Positions 23,328 to 31,514 of a DNA stretch of 32,405 nucleotides are shown in pieces (position 1 is the first letter of the stretch; every line of letters begins with the position of its first letter). The stretch comes from an uncultured Prolixibacteraceae bacterium (GTDB lineage Bacteria; Bacteroidota; Bacteroidia; Bacteroidales; Prolixibacteraceae), in contig CAILJH010000044.1 in the NCBI GenBank assembly GCA_903834475.1, positions 1-32,405 on the forward strand, in the 5' to 3' direction. A program made the position numbers and the translations under genes. The notes under the pieces are model-generated. The model did no database searches and was not told the DNA's origin. It saw only the letters and a list, made by a program, of their open reading frames with translations.

Positions 23328-23331
23328 AACA

Positions 23332-23465
23332 GCCCCTCCCTGCCCGAGGCAGGCGGGTAAATCTCCCCAAGGGGGAGACTTGAAAAAGAGGGATTATTAG
23401 ATGGTTGAATTAAATAACTGAAATGCCTTTTTAAGCCCCCTCTTTTGGAGGGGGTTGGGGGAGGC
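23332..23465 (+). repeat. G/C-rich inverted arm pair before leuA
   Basis: Left arm 23332-23379 (GCCCCTCCC ... TAAATCTCCCCAAGGGGGAG) is interrupted by a palindrome CCTGCC-cga-GGCAGG (23339-23353). Right arm 23433-23465 (AAGCCCCCTCTTTTGGAGG ... GGGGGAGGC) is its approximate reverse complement. The right arm ends 16 nt before the leuA ATG at 23482, so the leuA mRNA would carry a large stem-loop between the attenuator and the gene. Confidence 0.8.
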
Positions 23466-23481
23466 CTCTAAAATTAATATT

Positions 23482-25005
23482 ATGAGCGACAGATTGTACA
23501 TTTTCGACACCACATTACGCGACGGCGAACAAGTCCCGGGGTGTCAGTTGAACACCGTTGAGAAAATCGAAGTTGCACGTGCTTTGGAAGAATTAGGCGT
23601 CGATGTAATCGAAGCCGGTTTCCCGATTTCAAGCCCCGGCGATTTCAATTCGGTTGTAGAAATATCAAAAGCGGTTACCTGGCCAACCATTTGTGCCCTC
23701 ACCCGCGCAGTCGAAAAAGATATTGATGTAGCTGCCGAGGCCCTCAAATTCGCAAAGAAAGGACGCATTCACACTGGTATCGGAACCTCATTTTATCACA
23801 TTCATTACAAACTGAATTCCAATCAGGATGAAATTATTGAGCGTGCCATTGCTGCCGTGAAATATGCCAAACGCTATGTGGAAGATGTTGAATTCTATGC
23901 TGAAGATGCGGGCCGTACCGAAAATGAATACCTGGCCCGGGTGGTTGAAGCGGTGATCAAAGCCGGTGCTACTGTAGTAAATATTCCGGACACAACCGGA
24001 TATTGTATGCCTCATGAATTTGGTGAAAAAATTAAATTCCTGATAGACAATGTGCCCAATGTTCACAAAGCTATTTTATCGACGCATTGCCACAACGACC
24101 TGGGAATGGCTACTGCAAACACCATTGCAGGTATCATGAACGGAGCCCGTCAGGCTGAGGTTACAATTAACGGAATTGGCGAACGCGCCGGAAACACTTC
24201 GCTCGAAGAAGTAGTGATGATTCTAAAAAGCCGTTATGCGATTTTGAATATTGACACCAATATTAATACTAAAAATATTTATAAAACCAGCCGTTTGGTT
24301 TCGAACCTGATGAATATGCCGGTTCAGCCGAACAAGGCTATTGTAGGTCGCAACGCTTTTGCACATTCCTCCGGAATTCATCAGGATGGCGTGCTGAAAA
24401 ACCGCGAGAACTACGAAATCATGGATCCTTCTGATGTTGGAATCAACGAATCGAGTATCGTACTGACCGCCCGCAGCGGAAGAGCAGCTTTAAGGCATCG
24501 ACTTGAATTGATGGGTTTCGAACTGGATAAGGAAAAGCTGGACGATGTTTATGAAAAATTTGTAAAACTGGCCGATAAGAAAAAGGATATCAAAGACGAT
24601 GATGTGGCCGCCCTGTTGGGAGATGTGAGCAGGAAAGAACGCCGCGTGAAACTTGATTTCCTGCAGGTAGTTACTGGTAAAGGTTTGACTCCTATTGCCA
24701 ACGTACGGCTTAGTATTGCAGGTGAAATAATGGAAGCAACTGCATCCGGAAACGGTCCGGTTGATGCAGCCCTGAAAGCAGTGAAGAAAATCATTCACCG
24801 GAAAGTTATTCTGGAAGAATTTCTGATTCAGGCAATTAACCGTGGCAGTGACGATTTAGGTAAAGTTCACATGCAGGTCAATTACGAAGGTGGAATCTTC
24901 CATGGTTTTGGTGCAAACACCGATATTATTACTGCTTCGGTTGAAGCTTTCCTGGATGCGATCAATAAAATTCCTGCAGGAATAGCCTCCCCCAACCCCT
25001 CCTAA
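23482..25005 (+). CDS. leuA: 2-isopropylmalate synthase
   Basis: 507 residues. It condenses 3-methyl-2-oxobutanoate with acetyl-CoA, the first step of leucine synthesis. The catalytic D9-T-T-L-R13-D14-G-E-Q motif, the metal-binding H202-C-H204-N-D motif, [14 protein letters not shown] and [16 protein letters not shown] are present. The C-terminal LeuA regulatory (leucine-binding) domain spans about 390-500. I chose ATG at 23482; an upstream TTG at 23455 lies inside the repeat arm. The last codons (ASPNPS-stop) are encoded by the left arm of the next repeat, so the natural C-terminus has been replaced or extended by repeat sequence. Confidence 0.96.
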   Translation: MSDRLYIFDTTLRDGEQVPGCQLNTVEKIEVARALEELGVDVIEAGFPISSPGDFNSVVEISKAVTWPTICALTRAVEKDIDVAAEALKFAKKGRIHTGIGTSFYHIHYKLNSNQDEIIERAIAAVKYAKRYVEDVEFYAEDAGRTENEYLARVVEAVIKAGATVVNIPDTTGYCMPHEFGEKIKFLIDNVPNVHKAILSTHCHNDLGMATANTIAGIMNGARQAEVTINGIGERAGNTSLEEVVMILKSRYAILNIDTNINTKNIYKTSRLVSNLMNMPVQPNKAIVGRNAFAHSSGIHQDGVLKNRENYEIMDPSDVGINESSIVLTARSGRAALRHRLELMGFELDKEKLDDVYEKFVKLADKKKDIKDDDVAALLGDVSRKERRVKLDFLQVVTGKGLTPIANVRLSIAGEIMEATASGNGPVDAALKAVKKIIHRKVILEEFLIQAINRGSDDLGKVHMQVNYEGGIFHGFGANTDIITASVEAFLDAINKIPAGIASPNPS

Positions 25006-25110
25006 GGAAGGGCGTATTGTTTAACCACTGATTTCAATAGATCTAAATATAAAAATAAATTTAATTACCCGTTCAGGTTCCCCTCCTTTGGAGGGGGCAG
25101 GGGGAGGCTT
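24985..25110 (+). repeat. G/C-rich inverted arm pair, leuA-leuC junction
   Basis: Left arm 24985-25012 (GCCTCCCCCAACCCCTCC) overlaps the end of leuA and contains its TAA. Right arm 25080-25110 (CCCCTCCTTTGGAGG ... GGGGGAGGC) ends 3 nt before the leuC ATG. The 67-nt interior is A/T-rich with no gene. Confidence 0.85.
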
Positions 25111-25113
25111 ATT

Positions 25114-26508
25114 ATGAAAACTTTATTTGACAAAATTTGGGATTCGCATGTAGTGAAAGAGGTTGAAGGCGGCCCAAGTGTTTTATACATCGATCAGCAT
25201 TTGATTCACGAAGTAACCAGCCCGGTTGCATTTCTGGGATTGGAAAAACGCGGGTTGAAAGTTCTTCGTCCGGAGAAAACCATTGCCACTCCCGACCACA
25301 ACGTACCAACCATCAACCAGCACCTGAGCATTATAGACGAATTGTCGCGCAATCAGGTTGAAATGCTGAAGAAAAACTGCGCCACTCACGGCATCGTTTA
25401 TCACGGACTCGGAAGCGAAGGACATGGTGTGGTTCACATCATCGGGCCTGAAATGGGAATTACTCAGCCGGGAATGACCATTGTTTGCGGCGACAGCCAT
25501 ACTTCTACTCACGGCGCTTTCGGAGCTATCGCTTTCGGAATCGGCACCAGTGAAGTGGAAATGGTGTTTGCCAGTCAGTGCATCATGCAGCCGAAACCAA
25601 AGAAAATGCTGATCTCGGTTAATGGCAAATTAAACAAAGGTGTAACAGCCAAAGATATTGCTCTGTATGTAATTGCTCAGATTTCAACTTCAGGCGGAAC
25701 AGGCCATTTTGTGGAATTTGCCGGATCTGCAATCGAAAGTTTGTCGATGGAAGGACGTATGACGCTTTGCAACATGAGCATCGAATGTGGTGCCCGTGGC
25801 GGAATGATTGCTCCGGATCAAACGACTTTCGACTATGTGAAGGGCCGTCAGTTTGCTCCGAAAGGAGAAGACTGGGACACGGCTCTGGCTTACTGGAAAA
25901 CCCTGAAGTCGGATGCTGATGCAGTGTTCGATACTATTTATGAATATGAAGGAGCTGATATTGAGCCGATGATCACTTTTGGTACAAATCCCGGAATGGG
26001 AATCGGCATTTCTGAAAATGTTCCAAACAGCGATAAACTGACTGGTTCGGATAAACTGACCTACGAAAAATCGTTGAAATACATGGGCTACAATCAGGGT
26101 GATAAAATGGTTGGCAAGCAAATCGATTATGTTTTCGTTGGAAGTTGCACCAATGGCCGGATTGAAGATTTCCGCTCGTTTGCCCAATTTGTGAAGGGTA
26201 AAAAGAAAGCCGATAACGTGACTGCCTGGATTGTTCCCGGATCACGCGCTGTGGAGAAACAAATCATAGCTGAAGGATTGGTTGAAATACTGGAAGCTGC
26301 CGGTTTTGAACTGCGTCAGCCGGGATGTTCAGCTTGTCTGGCTATGAACGACGATAAAATTCCGGAAGGAAAATATTCGGTATCCACCTCGAACCGCAAC
26401 TTCGAAGGACGCCAGGGACCTGGAGCACGCACATTGCTTGCCAGTCCGCTAACTGCTGCTGCCGCTGCTGTGACTGGGGTGATTACTGATCCTCGGGAGT
26501 TTTTGTAA
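25114..26508 (+). CDS. leuC: 3-isopropylmalate dehydratase, large subunit
   Basis: 464 residues. With LeuD it isomerises 2-isopropylmalate to 3-isopropylmalate through an aconitase-type 4Fe-4S cluster; the three cluster cysteines are C345 (GSCTNGR), C405 and C408 (PGCSACLAM). Further motifs are [26 protein letters not shown] and [12 protein letters not shown]. Length is typical of bacterial LeuC. If the downstream citramalate synthase is active, the same enzyme would also convert citramalate to 3-methylmalate via citraconate, a known double use in other bacteria. It starts immediately after a repeat arm. Confidence 0.97.
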   Translation: MKTLFDKIWDSHVVKEVEGGPSVLYIDQHLIHEVTSPVAFLGLEKRGLKVLRPEKTIATPDHNVPTINQHLSIIDELSRNQVEMLKKNCATHGIVYHGLGSEGHGVVHIIGPEMGITQPGMTIVCGDSHTSTHGAFGAIAFGIGTSEVEMVFASQCIMQPKPKKMLISVNGKLNKGVTAKDIALYVIAQISTSGGTGHFVEFAGSAIESLSMEGRMTLCNMSIECGARGGMIAPDQTTFDYVKGRQFAPKGEDWDTALAYWKTLKSDADAVFDTIYEYEGADIEPMITFGTNPGMGIGISENVPNSDKLTGSDKLTYEKSLKYMGYNQGDKMVGKQIDYVFVGSCTNGRIEDFRSFAQFVKGKKKADNVTAWIVPGSRAVEKQIIAEGLVEILEAAGFELRQPGCSACLAMNDDKIPEGKYSVSTSNRNFEGRQGPGARTLLASPLTAAAAAVTGVITDPREFL

Positions 26509-26685
26509 AAGCCCCCTAACCCCCGAAGGGGGAATTCGGAGCAACGAACATGATTTATGCGATTTCAAAAAGTCTCACTTGTTGAGAGGTTCTAAAAGGC
26601 ATTATTCAATTGTGAAAATTGAAACATTAAACAACAAATACCCAGTTCCAAAAGCCTCCCCTTCGGGGAGGTTTCGAGGGGCTTC
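26509..26685 (+). repeat. G/C-rich inverted arm pair, leuC-leuD junction
   Basis: Left arm 26509-26532 (AAGCCCCCTAACCCCCGAAG) begins at the base after the leuC stop. Right arm 26651-26685 (AAGCCTCCCCTTCGGGGAGG ... GGGGCTTC) ends 14 nt before leuD. Interior of about 118 nt without a gene. Confidence 0.85.
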
Positions 26686-26699
26686 TAATTATTTTTACT

Positions 26700-27287
26700 A
26701 TGGCATACGATAAATTTACAACATTGACATCGCCGGCAGTTCCGCTGCCTATCGAAAATATTGATACTGACCAGATTATTCCGGCCCGTTTTCTGAAGGC
26801 CGTTGAACGCAAAGGTTTTGGCGACAACCTTTTCCGCGACTGGCGTTACGATAAAAGCAGCCAGCCTATTGCTGATTTTCCGCTGAACCAATCCAAATAT
26901 TCAGGAAAAATTCTGGTTGGCGGTAAAAACTTCGGAAGTGGTTCGAGTCGCGAACATGCTGCCTGGGCTATCTACGATTATGGTTTCCGCGTGGTGGTAT
27001 CCAGTTTCTTTGCTGATATTTTTCAGGGCAATGCCTTGAACAATGGTATCCTTCCGGTGGTTGTATCTCCTGAGTTTCTGGAAAAAATATTTACGGCAAT
27101 CGAAGCCGATCAGGATACTCCATTTGAGGTTGATCTTCAGAATCAGAAATTCACTATTTGTGCCTCCGGTGAATCAATTGGTTTTGATATCAATCCGTAC
27201 AAAAAACATTGCCTGACACACGGACTTGACGACATCGATTACCTCGTGAGTATGAAAGAGGAAATCGCAGCGTTTGAAACAAAATAA
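26700..27287 (+). CDS. leuD: 3-isopropylmalate dehydratase, small subunit
   Basis: 195 residues, the swivel domain that completes the LeuCD isomerase. The N-terminal [13 protein letters not shown] motif (20-32) and, near residue 80, [18 protein letters not shown] are the substrate-binding signatures; the C-terminal [20 protein letters not shown] is also conserved. All are intact. It belongs to the short bacterial type that works with a separate LeuC. It lies between two repeat-bearing junctions in the order leuC-leuD-cimA. Confidence 0.97.
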   Translation: MAYDKFTTLTSPAVPLPIENIDTDQIIPARFLKAVERKGFGDNLFRDWRYDKSSQPIADFPLNQSKYSGKILVGGKNFGSGSSREHAAWAIYDYGFRVVVSSFFADIFQGNALNNGILPVVVSPEFLEKIFTAIEADQDTPFEVDLQNQKFTICASGESIGFDINPYKKHCLTHGLDDIDYLVSMKEEIAAFETK

Positions 27288-27288
27288 A

Positions 27289-27416
27289 AAGCCTCCCCCA
27301 ACCCCTCCAAAGGAGGGGAGAAAAAAGGCATATTGTATGAATTAGATTGAAAAAATGAATAACAATGCAAACCACTTCTTTCTCCTCACCCTTCGGGGGA
27401 GGCAGGGAGGGGGCTT
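27289..27416 (+). repeat. G/C-rich inverted arm pair, leuD-cimA junction
   Basis: Left arm 27289-27320 (GCCTCCCCCAACCCCTCC-aa-AGGAGGGGAG) starts 2 nt after the leuD stop. Right arm 27382-27416 (CACCCTTCGGGGGAGG ... GGAGGGGGCTTC) ends 11 nt before the cimA ATG. The left arm itself folds into a CCCCTCC/GGAGGGG hairpin. Confidence 0.85.
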
Positions 27417-27427
27417 CATTTTAAATT

Positions 27428-28966
27428 ATGACAGGAAAAGTAATTGAGGTTAAAAATCAGATGCTTAGTATCATGGATACAACGCTGAGGGATGGAGAAC
27501 AGACCTCCGGTGTATCGTTTACCGACATGGAAAAGCTGAGTGTCGCCCGGATTTTACTGGAAGATGTAAAAGTTGACCGGATCGAGATTGCTTCTGCCCG
27601 CGTTTCTGACGGTGAATTTCTTGCTGCAAAACGGGTGATGGAATGGGCCAGTGAAAAAGGCCACTTGTCGAAAATTGAAATTCTGGGTTTTGTTGATGGT
27701 AAATTATCGCTCGACTGGATTAATCTGGCTGGTGGAAAAGTGCTGAATTTGCTTTGCAAAGGTTCGTACAAACACGTTACCCAGCAGCTCCGGAAAACTC
27801 CTGAACAGCATATTGAGGACATAAAAAAATCGATTCAGTATGCCGGAGAGCTTGGTATACGGGTTAATGTTTATCTCGAAGACTGGTCTAATGGCATGCG
27901 AAATTCGAAGGATTACGTTCATTTCATGGTTGGTGAATTACTGAAACTGAATATTGATCGGATCATGTTACCCGACACACTGGGAATCCTCGATCCGGAC
28001 GAAACCTATGATTTCTGTCGCGAAATGATTGAAGCATATCCGGATGCACGGTTCGACTTTCATGCTCACAATGACTATGACCTGGCATGTGCCAATGTAT
28101 TTCATGCGATCAAAGCCGGAATACGCACGGTCCATACTACGGTAAACGGGCTGGGAGAACGGGCTGGAAATGCACCGCTTTCAAGCGTAATTGCTACCGT
28201 GAAGGATCATCTTCATATGGAAACGACAGTCAATGAAAGCATGCTGAACAAAGTTTCTAAACTGGTTGAATCGTTTTCAGGAATTCGTATTCCGACAAAT
28301 AAACCGCTGATTGGTGAATTTGTGTTTACTCAATGCAGCGGCATCCATGCCGACGGTGACAGCAAAAATAATCTGTATTTCAACGATCTGCTTCCAGAGC
28401 GTTTTGGACGGACGCGCGTTTATGCACTTGGAAAAACTTCAGGAAAAGCAAACATCAAAAATAATCTGGAGGAGTTGGGCATTGAGCTCGACGCGGCTTC
28501 TTTGAAACTGGTAACCGACCGGATTATTGAACTCGGTGACCGAAAGGAAAGCGTTACCATTGAAGATCTTCCATACATTGTGGCTGATGTGCTGAATTAT
28601 GAAGATAGTGAATCGGCCATCCGACTGGTAAATTATTCTTTATCGAGTGCGATGGGACTAAAACCAACAGCAACCGTCAGTATTCAGTTAAAGGGCGAAA
28701 AATACGAAGCGACAGCTGCCGGAGACGGAATGTATGATGCGTTCATGAATGCCATTCAATCGGTATATGAATCGTTGAATAAGCCTTTTCCAAAACTTTT
28801 GGATTATTCGGTAGCAATTCCTCCGGGTGGGCAAACCGATGCATTGGTTGAAACCATGATCACATGGGACCTCGATCACGAATTCAAAACCCGCGGACTT
28901 GATTCTGACCAGACCGCTGCAGCAATAAAAGCAACCATGCGTATGTTGAATCAAATAGAAAAATAG
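27428..28966 (+). CDS. cimA: (R)-citramalate synthase, Leptospira type
   Basis: 512 residues, a second LeuA-superfamily enzyme but clearly unlike the leuA product. R21 and D22 (TLRDGEQTSG), L86 (EILGFVDG), L109 (LNLLCKG), Y149 and E151 (NVYLEDWSNG) correspond, all shifted by +5, to R16, D17, L81, L104, Y144 and E146 that I recall for Leptospira interrogans citramalate synthase, where the Leu/Tyr pocket selects pyruvate. Metal histidines are in DFHAHNDYD and a C-terminal regulatory domain (about 390-505) is present. It should condense pyruvate and acetyl-CoA to citramalate, which LeuCD and LeuB then turn into 2-oxobutyrate for isoleucine. A second isopropylmalate synthase is the less likely alternative. 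Confidence 0.82.
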   Translation: MTGKVIEVKNQMLSIMDTTLRDGEQTSGVSFTDMEKLSVARILLEDVKVDRIEIASARVSDGEFLAAKRVMEWASEKGHLSKIEILGFVDGKLSLDWINLAGGKVLNLLCKGSYKHVTQQLRKTPEQHIEDIKKSIQYAGELGIRVNVYLEDWSNGMRNSKDYVHFMVGELLKLNIDRIMLPDTLGILDPDETYDFCREMIEAYPDARFDFHAHNDYDLACANVFHAIKAGIRTVHTTVNGLGERAGNAPLSSVIATVKDHLHMETTVNESMLNKVSKLVESFSGIRIPTNKPLIGEFVFTQCSGIHADGDSKNNLYFNDLLPERFGRTRVYALGKTSGKANIKNNLEELGIELDAASLKLVTDRIIELGDRKESVTIEDLPYIVADVLNYEDSESAIRLVNYSLSSAMGLKPTATVSIQLKGEKYEATAAGDGMYDAFMNAIQSVYESLNKPFPKLLDYSVAIPPGGQTDALVETMITWDLDHEFKTRGLDSDQTAAAIKATMRMLNQIEK

Positions 28967-28967
28967 T

Positions 28968-29135
28968 GGAAGCCCCTCCCCAGCCCTCCCCAAAAGGGAG
29001 GGAGCATGGCCTGCAAGAAAGAATCAAACATCCTGTGACAGGGTTACTTTGGCCCACTGGGAGATGAAAAAAACTAAAAATGAACACCTGCTTTTTTTAA
29101 GCCTCACCCTTTGGGGGAGGTTTGGAGGGGGCTTA
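28968..29135 (+). repeat. G/C-rich inverted arm pair, cimA-leuB junction
   Basis: Left arm 28968-29005 (GAAGCCCCTCCCCAGCCCTC ...) starts 1 nt after the cimA stop. Right arm 29099-29135 (AAGCCTCACCCTTTGGGGGA ... GGAGGGGGCTTA) ends 13 nt before leuB. Interior of about 93 nt without a gene. Confidence 0.85.
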
Positions 29136-29148
29136 AAATGATATACAA

Positions 29149-30213
29149 ATGAAACTCAAATTAGCCATTCTTCCCGGCGACGGGATCGGACCTGAAATCA
29201 TAGAACAGGCCATGAAAGTAGTCAAGGCGATAGCCACCAAATTTAACCACGAATTGGAATACGAATATGCACTGACTGGTGCTTGCGCGATCGACGAATT
29301 TGGCGCTCCGTATCCTGATTCAACTCACGAATTGTGCATGCAGGCTGATGCTGTACTTTTTGGCGCCATTGGCGATCCGAAATATGACAACAACCCGAAA
29401 GCAACAGTTCGTCCGGAGCAGGGTTTGCTACTGATGCGCAAAAAGCTTGGTCTGTATGCCAACATTCGCCCGGTAGTTACTTTTCCTTCCTTATTACACA
29501 AATCACCGCTACGTCGCGAGTTGATTGAAGGTGCAGATTTTGTGGCGATCCGCGAATTAACCGGCGGTATCTATTTTGGCGAAAGAGGCCGTCTGGACAA
29601 TGGAAATACAGCTTTCGATACTTGCACTTACACGCGTGTTGAGGTGGAGCGTATCCTGAAACTGGCTTACGAATATGCCATGAAACGCAGGAAAAAGCTA
29701 ACCGTAGTTGACAAAGCCAACGTGTTGGAGAGTTCACGTTTATGGAGAGAAATTGCACAGGAAATGGCTCCTACATATCCGGAAGTAACCACCGAATATA
29801 TGTTTGTTGACAACGCTGCCATGAGGATTATTCAGTGGCCGAAGGACTTTGATGTCATGGTAACCGAGAATTTATTTGGCGATATCCTGACTGACGAAGC
29901 CAGCGTAATTACCGGTTCATTGGGATTGTCACCATCGGCTTCTATCGGAATTCACACCTCGGTGTTCGAACCCATTCACGGTTCATATCCACAGGCTGCC
30001 GGAAAGAATATTGCCAATCCGGTTGCAACCATTTTGTCGGCTGCCATGATGTTCGAATATGCCTTCGATCTTCAGGCTGAAGGCGCTATCATCCGTAAAG
30101 CAGTAGATGCTTCACTCGATGCCAATGTGGTAACTGTTGACATTGCAGTTGATAAATCGTATTCAACTTCGGAAGTAGGCGACTGGATTGCCGAGTGGGT
30201 TTCTAAAAATTAA
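29149..30213 (+). CDS. leuB: 3-isopropylmalate dehydrogenase
   Basis: 354 residues. It oxidatively decarboxylates 3-isopropylmalate with NAD+ to 2-oxoisocaproate, the precursor of leucine; it can also act on 3-methylmalate in the citramalate route. Motifs: [10 protein letters not shown] at the N-terminus, the substrate-binding [22 protein letters not shown], the [13 protein letters not shown] segment, [13 protein letters not shown], the metal aspartates in [12 protein letters not shown] and [20 protein letters not shown], and the nucleotide loop [19 protein letters not shown]. Complete, last gene of the operon; a repeat pair follows. Confidence 0.97.
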   Translation: MKLKLAILPGDGIGPEIIEQAMKVVKAIATKFNHELEYEYALTGACAIDEFGAPYPDSTHELCMQADAVLFGAIGDPKYDNNPKATVRPEQGLLLMRKKLGLYANIRPVVTFPSLLHKSPLRRELIEGADFVAIRELTGGIYFGERGRLDNGNTAFDTCTYTRVEVERILKLAYEYAMKRRKKLTVVDKANVLESSRLWREIAQEMAPTYPEVTTEYMFVDNAAMRIIQWPKDFDVMVTENLFGDILTDEASVITGSLGLSPSASIGIHTSVFEPIHGSYPQAAGKNIANPVATILSAAMMFEYAFDLQAEGAIIRKAVDASLDANVVTVDIAVDKSYSTSEVGDWIAEWVSKN

Positions 30214-30220
30214 AACTACA

Positions 30221-30372
30221 GCCCCCTAAATCCCCCGAAGGGGGACTTGCCAATAGTGAAACTCGTTGCAATTGCTCTAAAACGATCAAGTGTTACGAGT
30301 TTCTATTTTCTAAACTCTCTTCCCTTTCGGGGAAGGGTTGCCTGCCTGCTGCAGGCAGGGGGATGGGGCTTC
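30221..30372 (+). repeat. G/C-rich inverted arm pair after leuB
   Basis: Left arm 30221-30246 (GCCCCCTAAATCCCCCGAAG) starts 7 nt after the leuB stop. Right arm 30315-30372 contains an extra palindrome CCTGCC-tgctgca-GGCAGG (30341-30359) and ends at the stop codon of the convergent PPOX gene. This sixth pair could act as a bidirectional stop for both genes. Confidence 0.85.
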
Positions 30373-30759
30373 TTAAAGCATTTGTTTGGCTTGATCAACT
30401 GTTACTTCCAAAACCCGGGTCAGGAATGAAAATTTTGCCTTCATCATGTCATATTCTTCACCCGAAGTAATGTATTTGGCAGTGCCATCAATCAGAAAAC
30501 CTGTTCCCTGATAATTATTATATCCCAACACTTCTTTGGTTCCCAAGGTGAGTTTCACCTGATTGTTTACATCAACGTTTTTCTCAGTTTTACGGAATCC
30601 ATAGGCCGGAATCAGTATTCTCTCGTCTTCTGTTGTGACCAGAAATGAGTTCCAGGTATTTACTACATGAGTTTCTACTCCCCACGAAACTATAGAGACA
30701 ACTCCTTCGTGTTTCAGCACTTCATGAAATTTTTCGGATAGCTTTTTGTTTTCGCTCAT
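30373..30759 (-). CDS. Pyridoxamine 5'-phosphate oxidase family (FMN-binding split barrel) protein
   Basis: 128 residues. The fold pattern of the PPOX-like split barrel is visible: HEGVVSIVSWG, NTWNSFLVTTEDERILIPAYGFRKTEKNV, NQVKLTLGT, GTGFLIDGTAKYITSGEEYDMMKAKF. Such small members usually bind flavin (FMN or F420) and act on unknown substrates; they are not the true PdxH. There is no export signal. A -7 box at 30800-30807 and a 14-bp inverted repeat at 30774-30787 lie upstream. The Crp/Fnr regulator gene is upstream on the same strand, 94 bp away. Confidence 0.85.
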   Translation of the reverse strand: MSENKKLSEKFHEVLKHEGVVSIVSWGVETHVVNTWNSFLVTTEDERILIPAYGFRKTEKNVDVNNQVKLTLGTKEVLGYNNYQGTGFLIDGTAKYITSGEEYDMMKAKFSFLTRVLEVTVDQAKQML

Positions 30760-30773
30760 ATTCTTAATTTTTT

Positions 30774-30787
30774 ATCTGTTGACAGAT
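30774..30787 (-). promoter_or_regulatory. Inverted repeat ATCTGT-tg-ACAGAT, candidate operator
   Basis: A perfect 6-bp inverted repeat just downstream of the predicted transcription start of the PPOX gene and next to the Crp/Fnr gene. Position and symmetry suit a dimeric regulator; binding by the neighbouring protein is inference. Confidence 0.4.
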
Positions 30788-30799
30788 TATTTGTAACTG

Positions 30800-30807
30800 C
30801 AAAGCTA
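30800..30807 (-). promoter_or_regulatory. Candidate -7 box (TAGCTTTG) for the PPOX gene
   Basis: Exact TAnnTTTG match on the minus strand, predicting a start near 30793 and a 34-nt leader. The -33 region is a run of T with a TTTG spaced too closely (13 nt). Confidence 0.45.
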
Positions 30808-30853
30808 TCTGCATTCAGGTCAAAAAAAATTAAGCTGGTTTAAGAAATGACAC

Positions 30854-31426
30854 CTATAGTTTCTTTTTTCGCAATTCGCTGACGTATTGTGGAGTCAGTC
30901 CCAGGTAAGAAGCAATCATGTATTGTGGAACGCACTGAACAAATTCGGGGAAAGAAGTGCTGAAATGTTGGTAAAATTCTTCTTTTGACATTTCGTACAG
31001 GTATTTATTTCGCAGCTGGGCGGCAGCCACGGCCCGTTGCATAATAATTCGGAAATAGCGTTCCATTTGCGGAAGTTCCCTTAGCATCGCTTCGAAAGAA
31101 GTTGTACTGATTGCCAGAATCTCTGATTTTTCGACCGTTTGTATAAAGTAAGGTGAGGGTTTGTTATCCTGAAAGCTGAAATGATCGGTCATCCACCAAT
31201 GTTCCAAAGCAAATTGTGTAATCTGCTCGTTCAGTTTGTTGTCGACAAAATACATTCTGAGGCACCCTTTCTCCACAAAATATATGGATTGACAAACCTG
31301 AGCTTCCTTCAGTAAAAATTCCTTCCGCTTTAATTTCAGAGGAGTAATGTATTTTAATAAAAGTGCAACTGAATGGTCATCGAGATCAACGTATTTGCGG
31401 ATATGATTGATGAAATTTGGATACAT
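30854..31426 (-). CDS. Crp/Fnr-family transcriptional regulator
   Basis: 190 residues, the short form frequent in Bacteroidota. The N-terminal cyclic-nucleotide-binding fold (about 20-120) contains KLKRKEFLLKEAQVCQSIYFVEKGCLRMY-like strands, though the full cAMP-binding phosphate cassette is not obvious. It is followed by a dimer helix and a winged-helix region ending QYMIASYLGLTPQYVSELRKK, the DNA-recognition helix. No cysteine cluster for an FNR-type iron-sulfur centre is seen. It may control the adjacent PPOX gene, whose leader has an inverted repeat. The effector is unknown. Confidence 0.88.
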   Translation of the reverse strand: MYPNFINHIRKYVDLDDHSVALLLKYITPLKLKRKEFLLKEAQVCQSIYFVEKGCLRMYFVDNKLNEQITQFALEHWWMTDHFSFQDNKPSPYFIQTVEKSEILAISTTSFEAMLRELPQMERYFRIIMQRAVAAAQLRNKYLYEMSKEEFYQHFSTSFPEFVQCVPQYMIASYLGLTPQYVSELRKKKL

Positions 31427-31514
31427 TCAAGTGCATTTTTAGAGGAGAAAGGTATCAAATAATTCGAAAATTTATGTTGGAGGACTTTATTCAGATCGGA
31501 AGAATTCTATATCA

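Noticed and set aside
23029-23330. T-box or metabolite riboswitch upstream of leuA
   Set aside because: No T-box sequence or known aptamer core is visible; the leader peptide with Ile/Leu codons explains the terminator fully.
23455-23481. Earlier TTG start for leuA adding nine residues
   Set aside because: The extension is encoded by the repeat arm GGGGGAGGC and has no family counterpart; ATG at 23482 places the catalytic motif at the usual distance.
23332-30372. CRISPR-like array formed by the G/C-rich repeats
   Set aside because: The arms are inverted pairs separated by whole genes, not short direct repeats with unique spacers, and no cas genes are present.
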